A DNA stretch of 64,000 nt from contig NZ_WBXN01000004.1 of the NCBI RefSeq assembly GCF_008973465.1, positions 7,170,501 to 7,234,500 of the forward strand, in the 5' to 3' direction. The position numbers were made by a program, and so were the translations under genes. The notes beneath the pieces are model-generated. The model made no database searches and was not told the origin of the DNA. It saw only the letters and a program-made list of their open reading frames with translations. The stretch comes from Streptomyces sp. SS1-1. Lineage in GTDB: Bacteria; Actinomycetota; Actinomycetes; Streptomycetales; Streptomycetaceae. Below are positions 43,721-52,696 of the stretch, in pieces. Each line of letters opens with the position of its first letter. Within the stretch, counting starts at the first letter, position 1.

Positions 43721-44268
43721 CACATGTCGGCGCCCATGTAACCGGTCGGCAGGATGTCGGACAGGAAGAGCACCTGTTCGTCGGTCAGATCCGACTCGAT
43801 CTTGAGGGCGTTGGCGTCGGCGAGCACCACCCGCGCGTACTCGGCCTGACCGCCGGCGAACCCGCCGGTGAGATGGGAGTACCCGTAGATGCCGCAGGTC
43901 GGATGGCCGAACATCTTCTCCGAGACACCGGCGTTCGGGTTGCTGTTCTCGCAGCACGAGTACAGTTCCGCGCGGCAGGACGCGCACGCGCCGCAGGCGA
44001 TGGGGAAGGGCACCACGACCCGGTCGCCGACGCGGAGTGTGCCGTCGCCGATGCCCGGCCCCACCTCGACGACCTCACCCATGAACTCGTGGCCCAGGAT
44101 GTCGCCCTTCTGCATGGTGGGCACATAGCCGTCGACCAGATGGAGGTCGGAGCCGCAGATCGCCGTCTTGGTGACCTTCACGATGACGTCACGGTCGTTC
44201 AGGATCGAGGGGTCCGGAACGTCCTGCACCTGGACCGAGTTGCGGCCCGTCCAGCAGTTGGCCTTCAT
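43690..44268 (-). pseudogene. Zinc-dependent alcohol dehydrogenase, C-terminal half missing
   Basis: Homology runs for about 195 residues from ATG 44268. Catalytic-zinc ligands are C38 (AICGSDLHL) and the GHEFMGEV segment (59-66), structural-zinc cysteines C92, C95, C98 and C105/106, and the run CDIQDGDVVAVL ends at the start of the NAD(P)-binding domain. The expected GxGxxG and the rest are absent; the open frame continues to 43288 only through antisense VOC DNA. The start overlaps the SRPBCC gene's stop by 4 bp, so it was once the second gene of that operon. Paralogous to the intact formaldehyde-dehydrogenase-like gene at 45.3-46.5 kb. Confidence 0.75.
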
Positions 44269-45203
44269 GCCAGGGCCTCCTTCAGTTCGTCCTCGGTCAG
44301 CGGCCGGGCGGGGTGCTGCGGGAACTCGCCCCGGGCGCGCTTGCCACCGGGCGCGCCCTCGGAGCGGACGACCTCACCGACCTCCGCGATCTGCTTGAAG
44401 CGGCGGAGGTCGTCGTCCAGTTGCTGGTGCGGCTCCTCGCCGAAGTAGCGGGCCGCCGCCTTGCCCAGAGGGCCCCCGGGCAGTTCGTAGCGCAGGGACA
44501 CCCGTATCTCCGTGCCCTGGCCGCCCGGCGCCGGCACGAAGCGGACCTCGCCCGCGTTGCCGATGTCGGCACCGTCCGCCGAGCGCCAGGCGATCAGTTG
44601 GCCCGGGACGTCCTGGGTGGTCTCGGCGTCCCATTCGACGGTCCTGCCGAACGGTGCGCGGGCCTTCCAGTGACTGGTGCGCGGACCGGTCACCCGCACC
44701 TCGTCCAGGTGCGCCATGAAGTCCGGCAGGCGCTCCAGGTCCTTCCAGAGGGCGTAGGCCTCGTCCGGGGACCGGGTGACGGTGGTCGTCGCGGTCAGTT
44801 CCATCGGTTTGCTCCCACGCGTACGGGTCACGGCGGCGTAGACGTCCGTGGCGGTGATGGCGGTGACCGCCGCGGTCGCGGCGACGGTGCGTCCGAGGCC
44901 GCGCCCGTCGTGGTTCCTCAGGGCCCGGGCGAGCATCGTCAGATCCATGAGGTCGCCGCCGACGCGCCCCCAGAGCCAGACGGGATGCGGACGTCCCACC
45001 AGACCGGCGGCCGCGACCAGTTCACGTACGCCGACGGCGGTCGCGGCCGATCGGTGCCGGGGGGCGTCGCCCACGCCCAGGGCCCGCGTGAAGTCCGCCG
45101 GGGCGACGACCTGGGGTATGCCCAGGAACGCGCTGGCCCAGCCGAGGCCGCGTACGAGCGGATCGTGTCGCAGACGGGAGGTGGGGCGGGTGCCTGTGGT
45201 CAT
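44265..45203 (-). CDS. SRPBCC-domain protein with N-terminal membrane region
   Basis: 312 aa. An N-terminal part (about 1-130) contains LVRGLGWASAFLGIPQVVAP and a TVAATAAVTAITATDVYAAV helix, resembling DUF4267-type small membrane regions. The C-terminal half (about 138-285) is a START-like/SRPBCC ligand-binding domain (MELTATTTVTRSPDEAYALW, WKARAPFGRTVEWDAETTQD, GTEIRVSLRYELPGG), as in coenzyme-Q-binding Coq10-like proteins. It is followed directly by a broken ADH gene, so the operon has lost its second enzyme. Confidence 0.78.
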   Translation of the reverse strand: MTTGTRPTSRLRHDPLVRGLGWASAFLGIPQVVAPADFTRALGVGDAPRHRSAATAVGVRELVAAAGLVGRPHPVWLWGRVGGDLMDLTMLARALRNHDGRGLGRTVAATAAVTAITATDVYAAVTRTRGSKPMELTATTTVTRSPDEAYALWKDLERLPDFMAHLDEVRVTGPRTSHWKARAPFGRTVEWDAETTQDVPGQLIAWRSADGADIGNAGEVRFVPAPGGQGTEIRVSLRYELPGGPLGKAAARYFGEEPHQQLDDDLRRFKQIAEVGEVVRSEGAPGGKRARGEFPQHPARPLTEDELKEALA

Positions 45204-45338
45204 CGGTGCTCCTCGCGTGCGGAGAGGCGGACGGAAGGGAATCGGACGGAACGGAGGCGGAGGGAACGGAGGCGGCGGAACGGAAGGTGAGCCGCGTCAA
45301 GGGGAGGCCCGCACGGGCGGGGCACCCCGGAACCCGCA
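45204..45338. repeat. Degenerate GGAACGGA-type simple repeat between two operons
   Basis: The run around 45221-45290 contains imperfect copies of GGACGGAA / GGAACGGAGGCG (GGACGGAAGG, CGGACGGAACGGAGGC, GGGAACGGAGGCGG, GGAACGGAAGG). No gene seen. It may be replication slippage and contributes to local polymorphism. Confidence 0.6.
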
Positions 45339-46526
45339 CTACCGCTTGCGGCCGTTGCCGTTGCCGTTGCCGTGGCCGTCGGGGTGCAGGACGACCTTCG
45401 TCCAGCCCTCGTCACGGGCGTCGAAGTGCTCGTAGGCGGTGGGAGCCTCGTCCAGGCCGAGCTCATGGGAGACGATGAAGCCCGGCGTCGCCTTCCCGCC
45501 GGCGATCAGATCGCGCAGCGCCCGGTTGTACTTCTTCACCGGCGCCTGCCCCGTGCCCATGCGCTGGCCCTTGAACCACATCGTCCCGAAGTCGATCGGC
45601 ACCTTGCCCTGTGCCTCCCACTCGCCCTGCGCCTCCTGGCCGCCGGGGTCCTCGGGCAGGAACACGCCCACCACGCCGATGTCGCCCGTGAACCGGACCG
45701 AGTCGATCAGGCTGTTCAGGGTGAGGCTGGCGTCCTCATGCCCTCCGGGGTCGTGCGCCTGGTACCCGACGCACTCGCACCCGTTGTCGGCGCCCAGGCC
45801 GAGAGTGGCCTCCTTGACGACCTCCGCCGGGTCCTGCTCGGCGGTGTTGATCGGGATGGCCCCGATCTCCTCCGCCTTGCGCAGCCGATCGGGCTGGTGG
45901 TCGGCCACCCAGACGCGGCCGGCGCCCTTGAGGACGGCGGAGTAGGCCGCCATCAGGCCGACGGGACCGGCGCCGAAGACGATCGTCTGGTCGCCTGGCT
46001 TGACGTTCGCCATCTCGGTGGCGTGGTAGCCGGTGGGGAAGATGTCGGCGAGCATCACGTAGTCCGACTCCCGCTCGACGGCGTCCTCGCCGAGGCGCAG
46101 CGCGTTGAAGTCGCCGTACGGCACCCGCAGCAACTCCGCCTGGCCACCCTGGTAGGGGCCCATCTCGGCGAAGCCGTACGCGGCTCCGGCGAGGGAGGGT
46201 TCCGGCTGCATGGTCAGGCAGTAGTTGGTCAGCCCCCGCTCACACTGCTTGCAGAAGCCGCAGGCGATGTTGAAGGGGAGCACCACGTACTCGCCCACCC
46301 GGACCTTGCTGACGGCCGAGCCGACCTCCACGACCTGGCCCATGTTCTCGTGCCCCAGCGTGCGGCCGGACTCGAACGAGGTGCGGCCCTCGTACATGTG
46401 CAGGTCCGAGCCGCAGATGTTGGTGGCGGTGATCTTGACGATGATGTCGCAGGGGTGCTCGATCTTCGGGTCCGGTACGTCCTTCACCGTGACGGTGCGC
46501 GGTCCTTCGTATACGGCTGCCTTCAT
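45339..46526 (-). CDS. Glutathione-independent formaldehyde dehydrogenase-like zinc dehydrogenase
   Basis: 395 aa. Catalytic zinc C38 (NICGSDLHM) and GHENMG (58-63); structural zinc C89, C92, C95, C103 (ACGFCKQCERGLTNYC); NAD motif FGAGPVGLMA near residue 190. The LADIFPTGYHATEMANVKPG and QAHDPGGHEDASLTLNSLI segments match the FdhA/formaldehyde dismutase subgroup, which carries an extended cofactor loop. The C-terminus is GHGNGNGNGRKR, encoded by a GTTGCC tandem repeat just before the stop (about 45351-45372), and may be a recent extension. Likely role: NAD-linked detoxification of short aldehydes. Confidence 0.88.
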   Translation of the reverse strand: MKAAVYEGPRTVTVKDVPDPKIEHPCDIIVKITATNICGSDLHMYEGRTSFESGRTLGHENMGQVVEVGSAVSKVRVGEYVVLPFNIACGFCKQCERGLTNYCLTMQPEPSLAGAAYGFAEMGPYQGGQAELLRVPYGDFNALRLGEDAVERESDYVMLADIFPTGYHATEMANVKPGDQTIVFGAGPVGLMAAYSAVLKGAGRVWVADHQPDRLRKAEEIGAIPINTAEQDPAEVVKEATLGLGADNGCECVGYQAHDPGGHEDASLTLNSLIDSVRFTGDIGVVGVFLPEDPGGQEAQGEWEAQGKVPIDFGTMWFKGQRMGTGQAPVKKYNRALRDLIAGGKATPGFIVSHELGLDEAPTAYEHFDARDEGWTKVVLHPDGHGNGNGNGRKR

Positions 46527-46978
46527 GATGCGGTCCCTGGCTGTCGCTGCGTGGCGGTGACGAAGGCGCGAGGAACCCCTACCGGGACGAAGCCCGTGGT
46601 TCCGGCACGCCCGCGCGAGGCGTTCCCCCGGATCAGGAAGAACGGCGTCTCACCCACCCGGTCCACCGGCGAAGCCTCGACACTCCGACGGCGTGCGGTG
46701 CGGGTCCCCGCCAGCCTGCGGACGAAACGGTCACCTATCGTCGGAATCGGCCGGTTTGTTCGGGCGGGGGGCGGTCGGTGGTGTATGGGGGGGGTGCCTC
46801 TGGCCGTCCAGTGGGCCCCCTGGTGTTGGTGCCACGCACTCGCCCGACATGCCCCGCAGGGGCAGCCGCAGTTGCCTCGTACCCTGCCCCGCCCCTAGGG
46901 TGAATGCGCTTTCATTCGTAGGTCGACGCCTTGCGCGACCAGCAAGGACGGGGGAACGATCATGGAGGGCGCCGCATC
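46527..46978. other. Divergent promoter region between dehydrogenase and LacI genes
   Basis: About 450 bp without a supportable gene. It contains the LacI-type operator at 46902-46915 close to the lacI-family start. The remainder is G-rich with no other clear signal. Confidence 0.4.
46902..46915. promoter_or_regulatory. LacI-type operator upstream of the LacI-family gene
   Basis: TGAATGCGCTTTCA is a 14-bp near-palindrome with the central CG step and GCGC core typical of LacI-family sites (symmetric except positions 5 and 10). It lies 64 bp before the GTG of the regulator, fitting autoregulation. The sugar operon carries TGTATGCGCTTACA, 12 of 14 identical. Confidence 0.65.
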
Positions 46979-48082
46979 GTGAACGCCGCACCCACGGTGT
47001 ACGACGTCGCCGAGCGCTCCGGCGTGTCCATCGCGACCGTGTCCCGGGTCTACCGCAACCCCGACTCCGTACGCGCCGCCACCCGCGAGCGCGTCCTTGC
47101 CGCCGCCCGCGAACTGGGCTACGTGCCGAGCGGCAACGCGCGGGGTCTCGCCAGCCGGTCCACCGGAGTCCTCGGCCTCTGCTTCCCCGACTACGCGGAC
47201 CCGGACACCGCGGACATCGAGGACGACGACGCCGCGATGCTCTACTCCGACCAGATCATCCGCGGCATGGAACGCGCCGCCCGCCGCCACGGCTACGCCC
47301 TGCTGATCGCCGCCTCGCTCGAAGGCGGCCCGGAGAGCCTCGTGGCCAAGGTCGCCGGCCGCGTCGACGGCTTCGCGGTGCTCGCGCGGACCGTCCCGAC
47401 CGAGGAACTGGAGGTCATCTCCCGCCGCCAGCCCGTCGTCATGCTCGCCGGACCGCGCGCCGACCCCTCCCTCGACCACCTCGACCACGTGGAGGTGGCC
47501 AACGAGGACGGCCAGTACGAACTGACCCGGCACCTCCTCCACGACCACGGGCTGCGCCGCCTCGCCTACGTCGGCGTCGACGACACGTCCCCGGACGTCG
47601 AGGCCCGCTTCCGGGGCTTCCGGCGCGCCTGTGCGGAGGCGGGGGCCGACACCGGGACGGACCCCGCGCTGCGGATGCCGATGATGACGCAGGCGGAGGG
47701 CGCCCGCGCGGCGGACCTGCTGTGCGACACCGACACCGACACCGACGCCGACGGCGAACGGCCCGAGGCCTTCGTCTTCGCCAACGACCAGATGGCCGTG
47801 GGCGCCCTCCAGGCCCTGGAACGCCGGGGGGTACGGGTGCCGGACGACGTGGTCGTCACCGGGTTCGACGGCATCCCGCTCAGCCGGCTGGTCCGGCCCT
47901 CCCTCACCACGGTCCGACAGCCGATGGTGCGCCTGGGCGAACAGGCCGCCGAACTGCTGATCGGACGATTGCGCGGCCAGAGCGGCGACGAGCCGGTCTC
48001 CCTCGTCCTGCCGGTCAGCGTCGCCCGCCGGGCGAGCTGCGGCTGCGCCGACACGGCGGCGGGGGCGTTCGGCGCGGTGTGA
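46979..48082 (+). CDS. LacI-family transcriptional regulator
   Basis: 367 aa from GTG 46979, GGAGGG upstream. The HTH VYDVAERSGVSIATVSRVYR (7-26) is complete, followed by the hinge AARELGYVPSGNARGLAS. The periplasmic-binding-like sensor domain has VDGFAVLARTVP, AYVGVDDTSPDVEARFRGF, FANDQMAVGALQALERRGV and GFDGIPLSRLVRPSLTTVRQ. Residues in the loop CDTDTDTDADGERPEAF come from a GACACC hexanucleotide repeat. A candidate operator lies just upstream, and a matching one before the sugar ABC operon at 54.3 kb suggests it controls that operon. Confidence 0.9.
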   Translation: MNAAPTVYDVAERSGVSIATVSRVYRNPDSVRAATRERVLAAARELGYVPSGNARGLASRSTGVLGLCFPDYADPDTADIEDDDAAMLYSDQIIRGMERAARRHGYALLIAASLEGGPESLVAKVAGRVDGFAVLARTVPTEELEVISRRQPVVMLAGPRADPSLDHLDHVEVANEDGQYELTRHLLHDHGLRRLAYVGVDDTSPDVEARFRGFRRACAEAGADTGTDPALRMPMMTQAEGARAADLLCDTDTDTDADGERPEAFVFANDQMAVGALQALERRGVRVPDDVVVTGFDGIPLSRLVRPSLTTVRQPMVRLGEQAAELLIGRLRGQSGDEPVSLVLPVSVARRASCGCADTAAGAFGAV

Positions 48083-48129
48083 CCTGTGTCGCCGCGCTCG
48101 TAGCGATGACCCGCGATGACCTCCCCCTC

Positions 48130-48153
48130 AGTCCGTCAGTCCGTCAGTCCGTC
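48130..48153. repeat. 8-bp tandem repeat, three copies
   Basis: AGTCCGTC x3, 48 bp beyond the LacI stop codon. No function evident; it may be another slippage tract close to a gene's end. Confidence 0.7.
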
Positions 48154-48309
48154 CCGCCGGGCGATCTTCGGGAAACGGTGGTCTATTGAAGACGGCCACT
48201 GCCGTGCGCCCGGTCGGCCGCGGCGCGGGGTGAGTTCCGTGGGGGCTGGGCCCTTCGACCACGTGACGGTCTCCCGGGACGTCGGACGTGGCGGATGGGC
48301 AGGTGGCGC

Positions 48310-49746
48310 ATGTCAGGGACGGCGGCGGAGGCCAGGCGACGAGACGCGGCGCGGGCGCGCCGGGTGCTCGCCCCGCTGGCGCTGGCGCAGTTCATCTGCA
48401 GCTTCGCCGGCTCCAACATGAACGTGATGATCAACGACATCAGCGACGACCTGGACACCACCGTGCAGGGCGTCCAGGTGGCGATCACGATCTTTCTGCT
48501 CGTGATGGCCGCGCTGATGATCCCCGGCGGGAAGCTGACCGACAAGTGGGGGCGCAAGCGCTGCCTGCTCGCAGGGCTCGTGGTCTACGGCGTCGGGGCG
48601 GTGCTCAGCGCGGCCGCGCCCGGGCTGGGCGTGCTCATCCTCGGCAACTCGATCCTGGAGGGCGTGGGTACCGCGCTGCTGATCCCGCCGGTCTACATCC
48701 TGACCACCCTCCTGTTCACCGACACGGGGTCACGGGCGCGCGCGTTCGGCGCGATCATGGCGATGGGCGGGGTCGGGGCGGCCGCCGGACCGCTGATCGG
48801 CGGTCTGATCACGAGCGCGATCAGCTGGCGGGCGGCGTTCGTCTTCCAGGCGCTGGTGATCGTCCTGATCGTGGTGCTCAGCCGCGGGATCGACGACCCC
48901 CTGCCACCCGATCCCGCCCGCCCCTTCGACACGGTCGGTGCCCTGCTGTCGGCGGCGGGCCTCGTGCTGCTGGTGACGGGCATCCTGGCCGTCGACGACA
49001 ACGGCTGGCTGGCCCTGGCCCTGCTGCTGGCCGGCGCGGCCGTGCTCACCGCCTTCCTCGCCTGGGTGCGCCGCCGCGAGCACGTCGGCCGGGAAGCGCT
49101 GCTGTCGACGGCACTGTTCCGCGACCGCACCTCGAACCTGGGGCTGCTCACGCAGAACACGCAGTGGCTCATCCTGATGGGAGTGTCGTTCACCGTCGCC
49201 GCCTATCTGCAGGTGGTGCGCGGCTACGACGCGATCGGGACGGGGGTCATCTTCACCGCCGCGACCCTCGGCATCCTCGTCACCTCGCTGGCCGCCGAGA
49301 AGCTGGCCCGGCGCCACGCGCAGCGCACCCTCGTCATGGCGGGCTTCGTCGTGACGGTCGTCGGCATCGCCGTGCTGCTGACGCTTGTCGCCTGGCAACC
49401 CGGGGCCTGGGCGTTCGCCCCCGGTCTGCTGCTGATCGGGTCGGGTCTCGGCGTGATGCTCACCCCGTCGGTGAACGTGGTCCAGTCGTGCTTCCCGGAG
49501 TCGCGGCAAGGGGAGATCTCCGGCCTGTCGCGGAGCGTCTCCAACCTCGGCTCCTCCCTCGGCACGGCCGTGGCGGGCACGATCCTGGTGTCCGGGCTCA
49601 GCAAGGGCGGGTACGCGGCGTCCATGGCGGCGCTCGCCGTCGTCGGCCTGGGCGGGCTGACCGCAGCGGCCCTGCTTCCCCGCACCGGCGGGCCCGCTGC
49701 CGCCGGAGCGGATACGGCGACTCCGCCGGACGCCTCCCGGCAGTGA
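48310..49746 (+). CDS. MFS transporter, DHA2 (14-helix) drug-efflux type
   Basis: 478 aa from ATG 48310 (GGGCAGGTGG upstream). Motif A GGKLTDKWGRKRCLLAGLVV is in the first cytosolic loop, motif C-like GAIMAMGGVGAAAGPLIGGL in helix 5, and further helices give 12-14 segments overall (IVLIVVLS, LVLLVTGILA, LILMGVSFTVAAYLQV, TGVIFTAATLGILVTSLA, FVVTVVGIAVLLTLV). Substrate unknown. The gene lies between the LacI regulator and a convergent GH15 gene. Its stop codon is inside a five-copy 13-bp repeat. Confidence 0.88.
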   Translation: MSGTAAEARRRDAARARRVLAPLALAQFICSFAGSNMNVMINDISDDLDTTVQGVQVAITIFLLVMAALMIPGGKLTDKWGRKRCLLAGLVVYGVGAVLSAAAPGLGVLILGNSILEGVGTALLIPPVYILTTLLFTDTGSRARAFGAIMAMGGVGAAAGPLIGGLITSAISWRAAFVFQALVIVLIVVLSRGIDDPLPPDPARPFDTVGALLSAAGLVLLVTGILAVDDNGWLALALLLAGAAVLTAFLAWVRRREHVGREALLSTALFRDRTSNLGLLTQNTQWLILMGVSFTVAAYLQVVRGYDAIGTGVIFTAATLGILVTSLAAEKLARRHAQRTLVMAGFVVTVVGIAVLLTLVAWQPGAWAFAPGLLLIGSGLGVMLTPSVNVVQSCFPESRQGEISGLSRSVSNLGSSLGTAVAGTILVSGLSKGGYAASMAALAVVGLGGLTAAALLPRTGGPAAAGADTATPPDASRQ

Positions 49747-49803
49747 CCTCCGGCGGTGACCTCCGACAGTGACCCCTGGCAGTGACACATGGCAGTGACC
49801 CCG
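49739..49803. repeat. 13-bp tandem repeat, five copies, over the MFS stop codon
   Basis: Units GGCAGTGACCTCC, GGCGGTGACCTCC, GACAGTGACCCCT, GGCAGTGACACAT and GGCAGTGACCCCG are contiguous. The TGA of the first unit is the MFS stop codon; later copies repeat the stop and downstream bases. Typical of slippage at a gene 3' end. Confidence 0.85.
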
Positions 49804-49852
49804 GCGTGCGCGCCGACGGTTCGCCGGTCAGCCGGACGGGTCACCGTCCCGC

Positions 49853-51700
49853 TCAACCGGGCCGGCCTGCCGCGCGGTCGAGTTCCTCGTCCAGGGCGAG
49901 GGCCGCGTCGATGAGGGCCAGGTGCGTGAAGGCCTGCGGGAAGTTCCCCAACTGCTCGCCCGAGGGGCCGATCTCCTCGGCGAACAGGCCGACGTGATTG
50001 GCGTAGGTGAGCATCTTGGAGAACGCGTACCGGGCCTGGGTGAGCCGCCCGGCCCGGGCGAGCGCCTCGACGTACAGGAAGCTGCACAGGTTGAAGGTGC
50101 CCTCCGAGCCGCGCAGACCGTCGGGGGACGCGGCCGGGTCGTACCGGTAGACGAGGCTGTCGCTGACGAGTTCGCCGTCCATGGCGTCGAGCGTCGTCAG
50201 CCAGTCCGGGTCGGTGGGCGTCAGGAACCCCACCTTGGGCATCAGCAGCAGGGAGGCGTCGAGGACGTCCGTGTCGTAGTGCTGCACGAACGCCTTGCGC
50301 TTCTCGTTCCAGCCGCAGTCGATGAGCTGCCGCAGGACGGCGTCGCGTGCGGCCCGCCAGCGGTCGATGTCGCCGGGGCGGGAGTGGCGGGTGGCCAGGG
50401 TGACGGCGCGGTCGAAGGCCACCCACGTCATCAGGCGGCTGTACGTGAAGTCCTGACGGCCGCCTCGTGTCTCCCAGATGCCCTCGTCCGGCCGGTCCCA
50501 GTGGTCGGTGAGCCAGTCGATGACGCGCGCGAAGGCGTGCCAGCCGCGGACGGCGCCGATGTCGTCAGCCTCAGCTAGGGCGTAGGCGGCCTCGCCGTAG
50601 ATGTCCAGCTGGATCTGGTCGGCCGCCGCGTTGCCGGCCCGTACCGGGGCCGAACGCCGGTAGCCCTCGAAGTGGTCGAGCACCTCCTCGGTGAGGTGCG
50701 GTTCGCCGTCGACGCGGTACATGATCTGCAGCGGCTCCCCGGAGGCGGTGCCGCCGGCGTCCAGGCGGTCGCGAAGCCACCGGCGGAAGGCGTCGGCCTC
50801 CGTGACGAACCCGAGGCCGGTCAGGGCACGCACCGACAGCGACGCGTCGCGGACCCAGGTGTAGCGGTAGTCCCAGTTGCGCTCCCCTCCGATCTGCTCG
50901 GGCAGGCCCATCGTGGCGGCGGCGATCGGGGCGCCGGTGGGCGCGTAGGTGAGGAGTTTGAGGGTGATGGCGGAGCGGGTGACCATCTCGTGCCAACGGC
51001 CGCGGTAGCGCGAGGCGCGCAGCCAGTCCAGCCAGAACGCCGTGCAGGCCTCGAGCTCCGAGCCGGCCATGTCGACGGACAGGGGCGTGCCTCCGGGGCG
51101 CCCGCTCAGCGCGCCCGGCTCGCCGGACTCGGCGGTCAGCAGCACGGCGGCGCGTTCACCGGCTCGCAGGGTGAAGCGGGCGGAGACGTCCGTGCCGTCC
51201 GGGTGCAGGGCGACCTGGTCCGTGGCCTGCAGATGAAGGTCCGTGCCCGGACCACGGAACAGCACCGATCCGTCGTCGTGGCGGGTCAGCGTGTGCGGGG
51301 CCCTGCCGTAGTCGAAGCGGGGCCGGCAGATCAGCTCGAAGGGCATGCTTCCGCGGACCACCCGCACGATCCTGATCAGCCGGTGCCGGGCGACGGGCGA
51401 CGGCGTGGTGACAGGCGGCATGAAGTCGGCCACCTCGCCGACCCCGCTCGGCGCCATGAATCGCGTGATGAGTACGGCGGTGTCCGGCAGGTAGAGCTGG
51501 CGCACGGTGACGTCGTCGCCGAGATCGGCGGCCAGCCGGCAGAAGCCCCCACGGTCGCTGTCGAGCAGTGAGGCGAACACGCTGGGGGAGTCGAACCGGG
51601 GCGTGCACCACCAGTCGACGGTGCCGTCGGCGGCGATCAGCGCCGCGGTCTGCAGATCGCCGACCAGACCGTGGTCGGCGATCGGGGGGTAGTCGTGCAC
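49853..51700 (-). CDS. Glycoside hydrolase family 15 protein (trehalase/glucoamylase-like) 2
   Basis: 615 aa from GTG 51700, GAGGAGG upstream. It begins YPPIADHGLVGDLQTAALIA, the N-terminal beta-sandwich found in mycobacterial GH15 trehalase and its relatives. The catalytic domain contains QIGGERNWDYRYTWVRDASL, with the WDYRYxWxRD signature, a HFEGYRRSAPVRAGN segment and GPSGEQLGNFPQAFTHLAL at the C-terminus with the likely catalytic Glu. Cytosolic, no signal peptide. It is closer to trehalase-type sequences than the GH15 protein at 28.7 kb, which is G6PD-coupled. Trehalase is the more probable activity. Confidence 0.85.
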   Translation of the reverse strand: MHDYPPIADHGLVGDLQTAALIAADGTVDWWCTPRFDSPSVFASLLDSDRGGFCRLAADLGDDVTVRQLYLPDTAVLITRFMAPSGVGEVADFMPPVTTPSPVARHRLIRIVRVVRGSMPFELICRPRFDYGRAPHTLTRHDDGSVLFRGPGTDLHLQATDQVALHPDGTDVSARFTLRAGERAAVLLTAESGEPGALSGRPGGTPLSVDMAGSELEACTAFWLDWLRASRYRGRWHEMVTRSAITLKLLTYAPTGAPIAAATMGLPEQIGGERNWDYRYTWVRDASLSVRALTGLGFVTEADAFRRWLRDRLDAGGTASGEPLQIMYRVDGEPHLTEEVLDHFEGYRRSAPVRAGNAAADQIQLDIYGEAAYALAEADDIGAVRGWHAFARVIDWLTDHWDRPDEGIWETRGGRQDFTYSRLMTWVAFDRAVTLATRHSRPGDIDRWRAARDAVLRQLIDCGWNEKRKAFVQHYDTDVLDASLLLMPKVGFLTPTDPDWLTTLDAMDGELVSDSLVYRYDPAASPDGLRGSEGTFNLCSFLYVEALARAGRLTQARYAFSKMLTYANHVGLFAEEIGPSGEQLGNFPQAFTHLALIDAALALDEELDRAAGRPG

Positions 51701-52012
51701 AGCGCCTCCTCGGCTCAGCGGCGGTGAGAGCCACCCCCCCCGCCACCGCCCCGGCGCCCACTCGCGCCCACGCCCCGCCCGGTCCCCTCATCATGGCGAG
51801 GCGGGGCGCCGCCAGCCACTTGTGCGGGCGTCGCGCGAGACCGGGACGCGGATCGTCTCCGACGCCGGTGGCCGTGGTGAGTCCGGAGGGCCGGCATCGG
51901 TACAGTCCAGCAGCCGGTGCCGATGGACCCGGAGCGCCTGGGCGACGGCAGCCGGCCAGCGCGATGCAGGACTCGATGCGACTTCGGTGGTGCACGGTGT
52001 AGCTTCTGCCGG
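51701..52012. other. Divergent intergenic region between GH15 and phosphotransferase genes
   Basis: About 310 bp with no supportable gene. A TAGCTT hexamer at 52000-52005 lies 7 bases before GTG 52013, the spacing expected for a -10 of a leaderless transcript of the phosphotransferase gene. Confidence 0.4.
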
Positions 52013-52696
52013 GTGGAGACAGGGGAGTTGATCGGGGCGGGGCGGACGGCGGATGTGTTCGCCCTCGACGGGGGCCGGGTCGTGCGGCGTTACCGCGACG
52101 GTGCGGACGCCACCGGTGAGGCGGCCGTCATGGCGTACCTGGCCGAGCACGGGTATCCGGTGCCGGCGGTGTGGCCGGGCGCGGAGCCCGGGGAGTTGGT
52201 GATGCAGCGGCTGTCGGGGCCGACGATGCGGGAGGCGCTGGTCGCGGGCACGCTCAGCGGCGACGAGGCGGGCGAGATGCTGGCTGATCTGCTGCTGCGC
52301 CTGCACGCCGTCCCACCCCGGGTCGGGGCCGAACCCGCCCACCGCATCATCCACCTCGACCTGCATCCGGAGAACGTCTTCCTCACCCCCGACGGCCCCG
52401 TGGTGATCGACTGGGCCACGGCCCAGGAGGGCCCGCCCGGCCTGGACACCGCCATGGCCGCGCTGATCCTCGCGCAGGCGGCGCTCACCATGCCGGCCGC
52501 CGCCGAGGTCGCGCGGAGTGTCCTCCCCGCCTTGGTGCGTCGACTCGGCGGCACCGACGGCATGCTGCTGCCCGAGGCCAGGGCCCGGCGGGCCGCGAAC
52601 CCGACGCTCACACAGGAGGAGACCGCCGCCCTCGACGAGGCGGTCGCCCTGATCCTGGCGGCAGGAGCCGACGCCGGTGACGGCGTCCTCCAGTAG
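52013..52696 (+). CDS. Aminoglycoside phosphotransferase-family (APH/choline kinase-like) protein
   Basis: 227 aa from GTG 52013; likely leaderless. The kinase fold is recognisable: LIGAGRTADVFALDGGRVVR, the catalytic loop IIHLDLHPENVFL and the metal-binding VVIDWATAQEGP, equivalent to HxDxxxxN and the D of the DFG-like motif. The ATP-grip N-lobe is short. Substrate unknown; these proteins range from antibiotic resistance to metabolism, and resistance cannot be claimed. The TAG stop lies in a four-copy 19-bp repeat. Confidence 0.8.
   Translation: METGELIGAGRTADVFALDGGRVVRRYRDGADATGEAAVMAYLAEHGYPVPAVWPGAEPGELVMQRLSGPTMREALVAGTLSGDEAGEMLADLLLRLHAVPPRVGAEPAHRIIHLDLHPENVFLTPDGPVVIDWATAQEGPPGLDTAMAALILAQAALTMPAAAEVARSVLPALVRRLGGTDGMLLPEARARRAANPTLTQEETAALDEAVALILAAGADAGDGVLQ

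Noticed and set aside
43336..44448. Apparent 370-aa VOC fusion protein
   Set aside because: Only the first ~118 residues are VOC-like; the remainder is the reverse complement of an alcohol dehydrogenase, so the long product is an artefact of a rearrangement.
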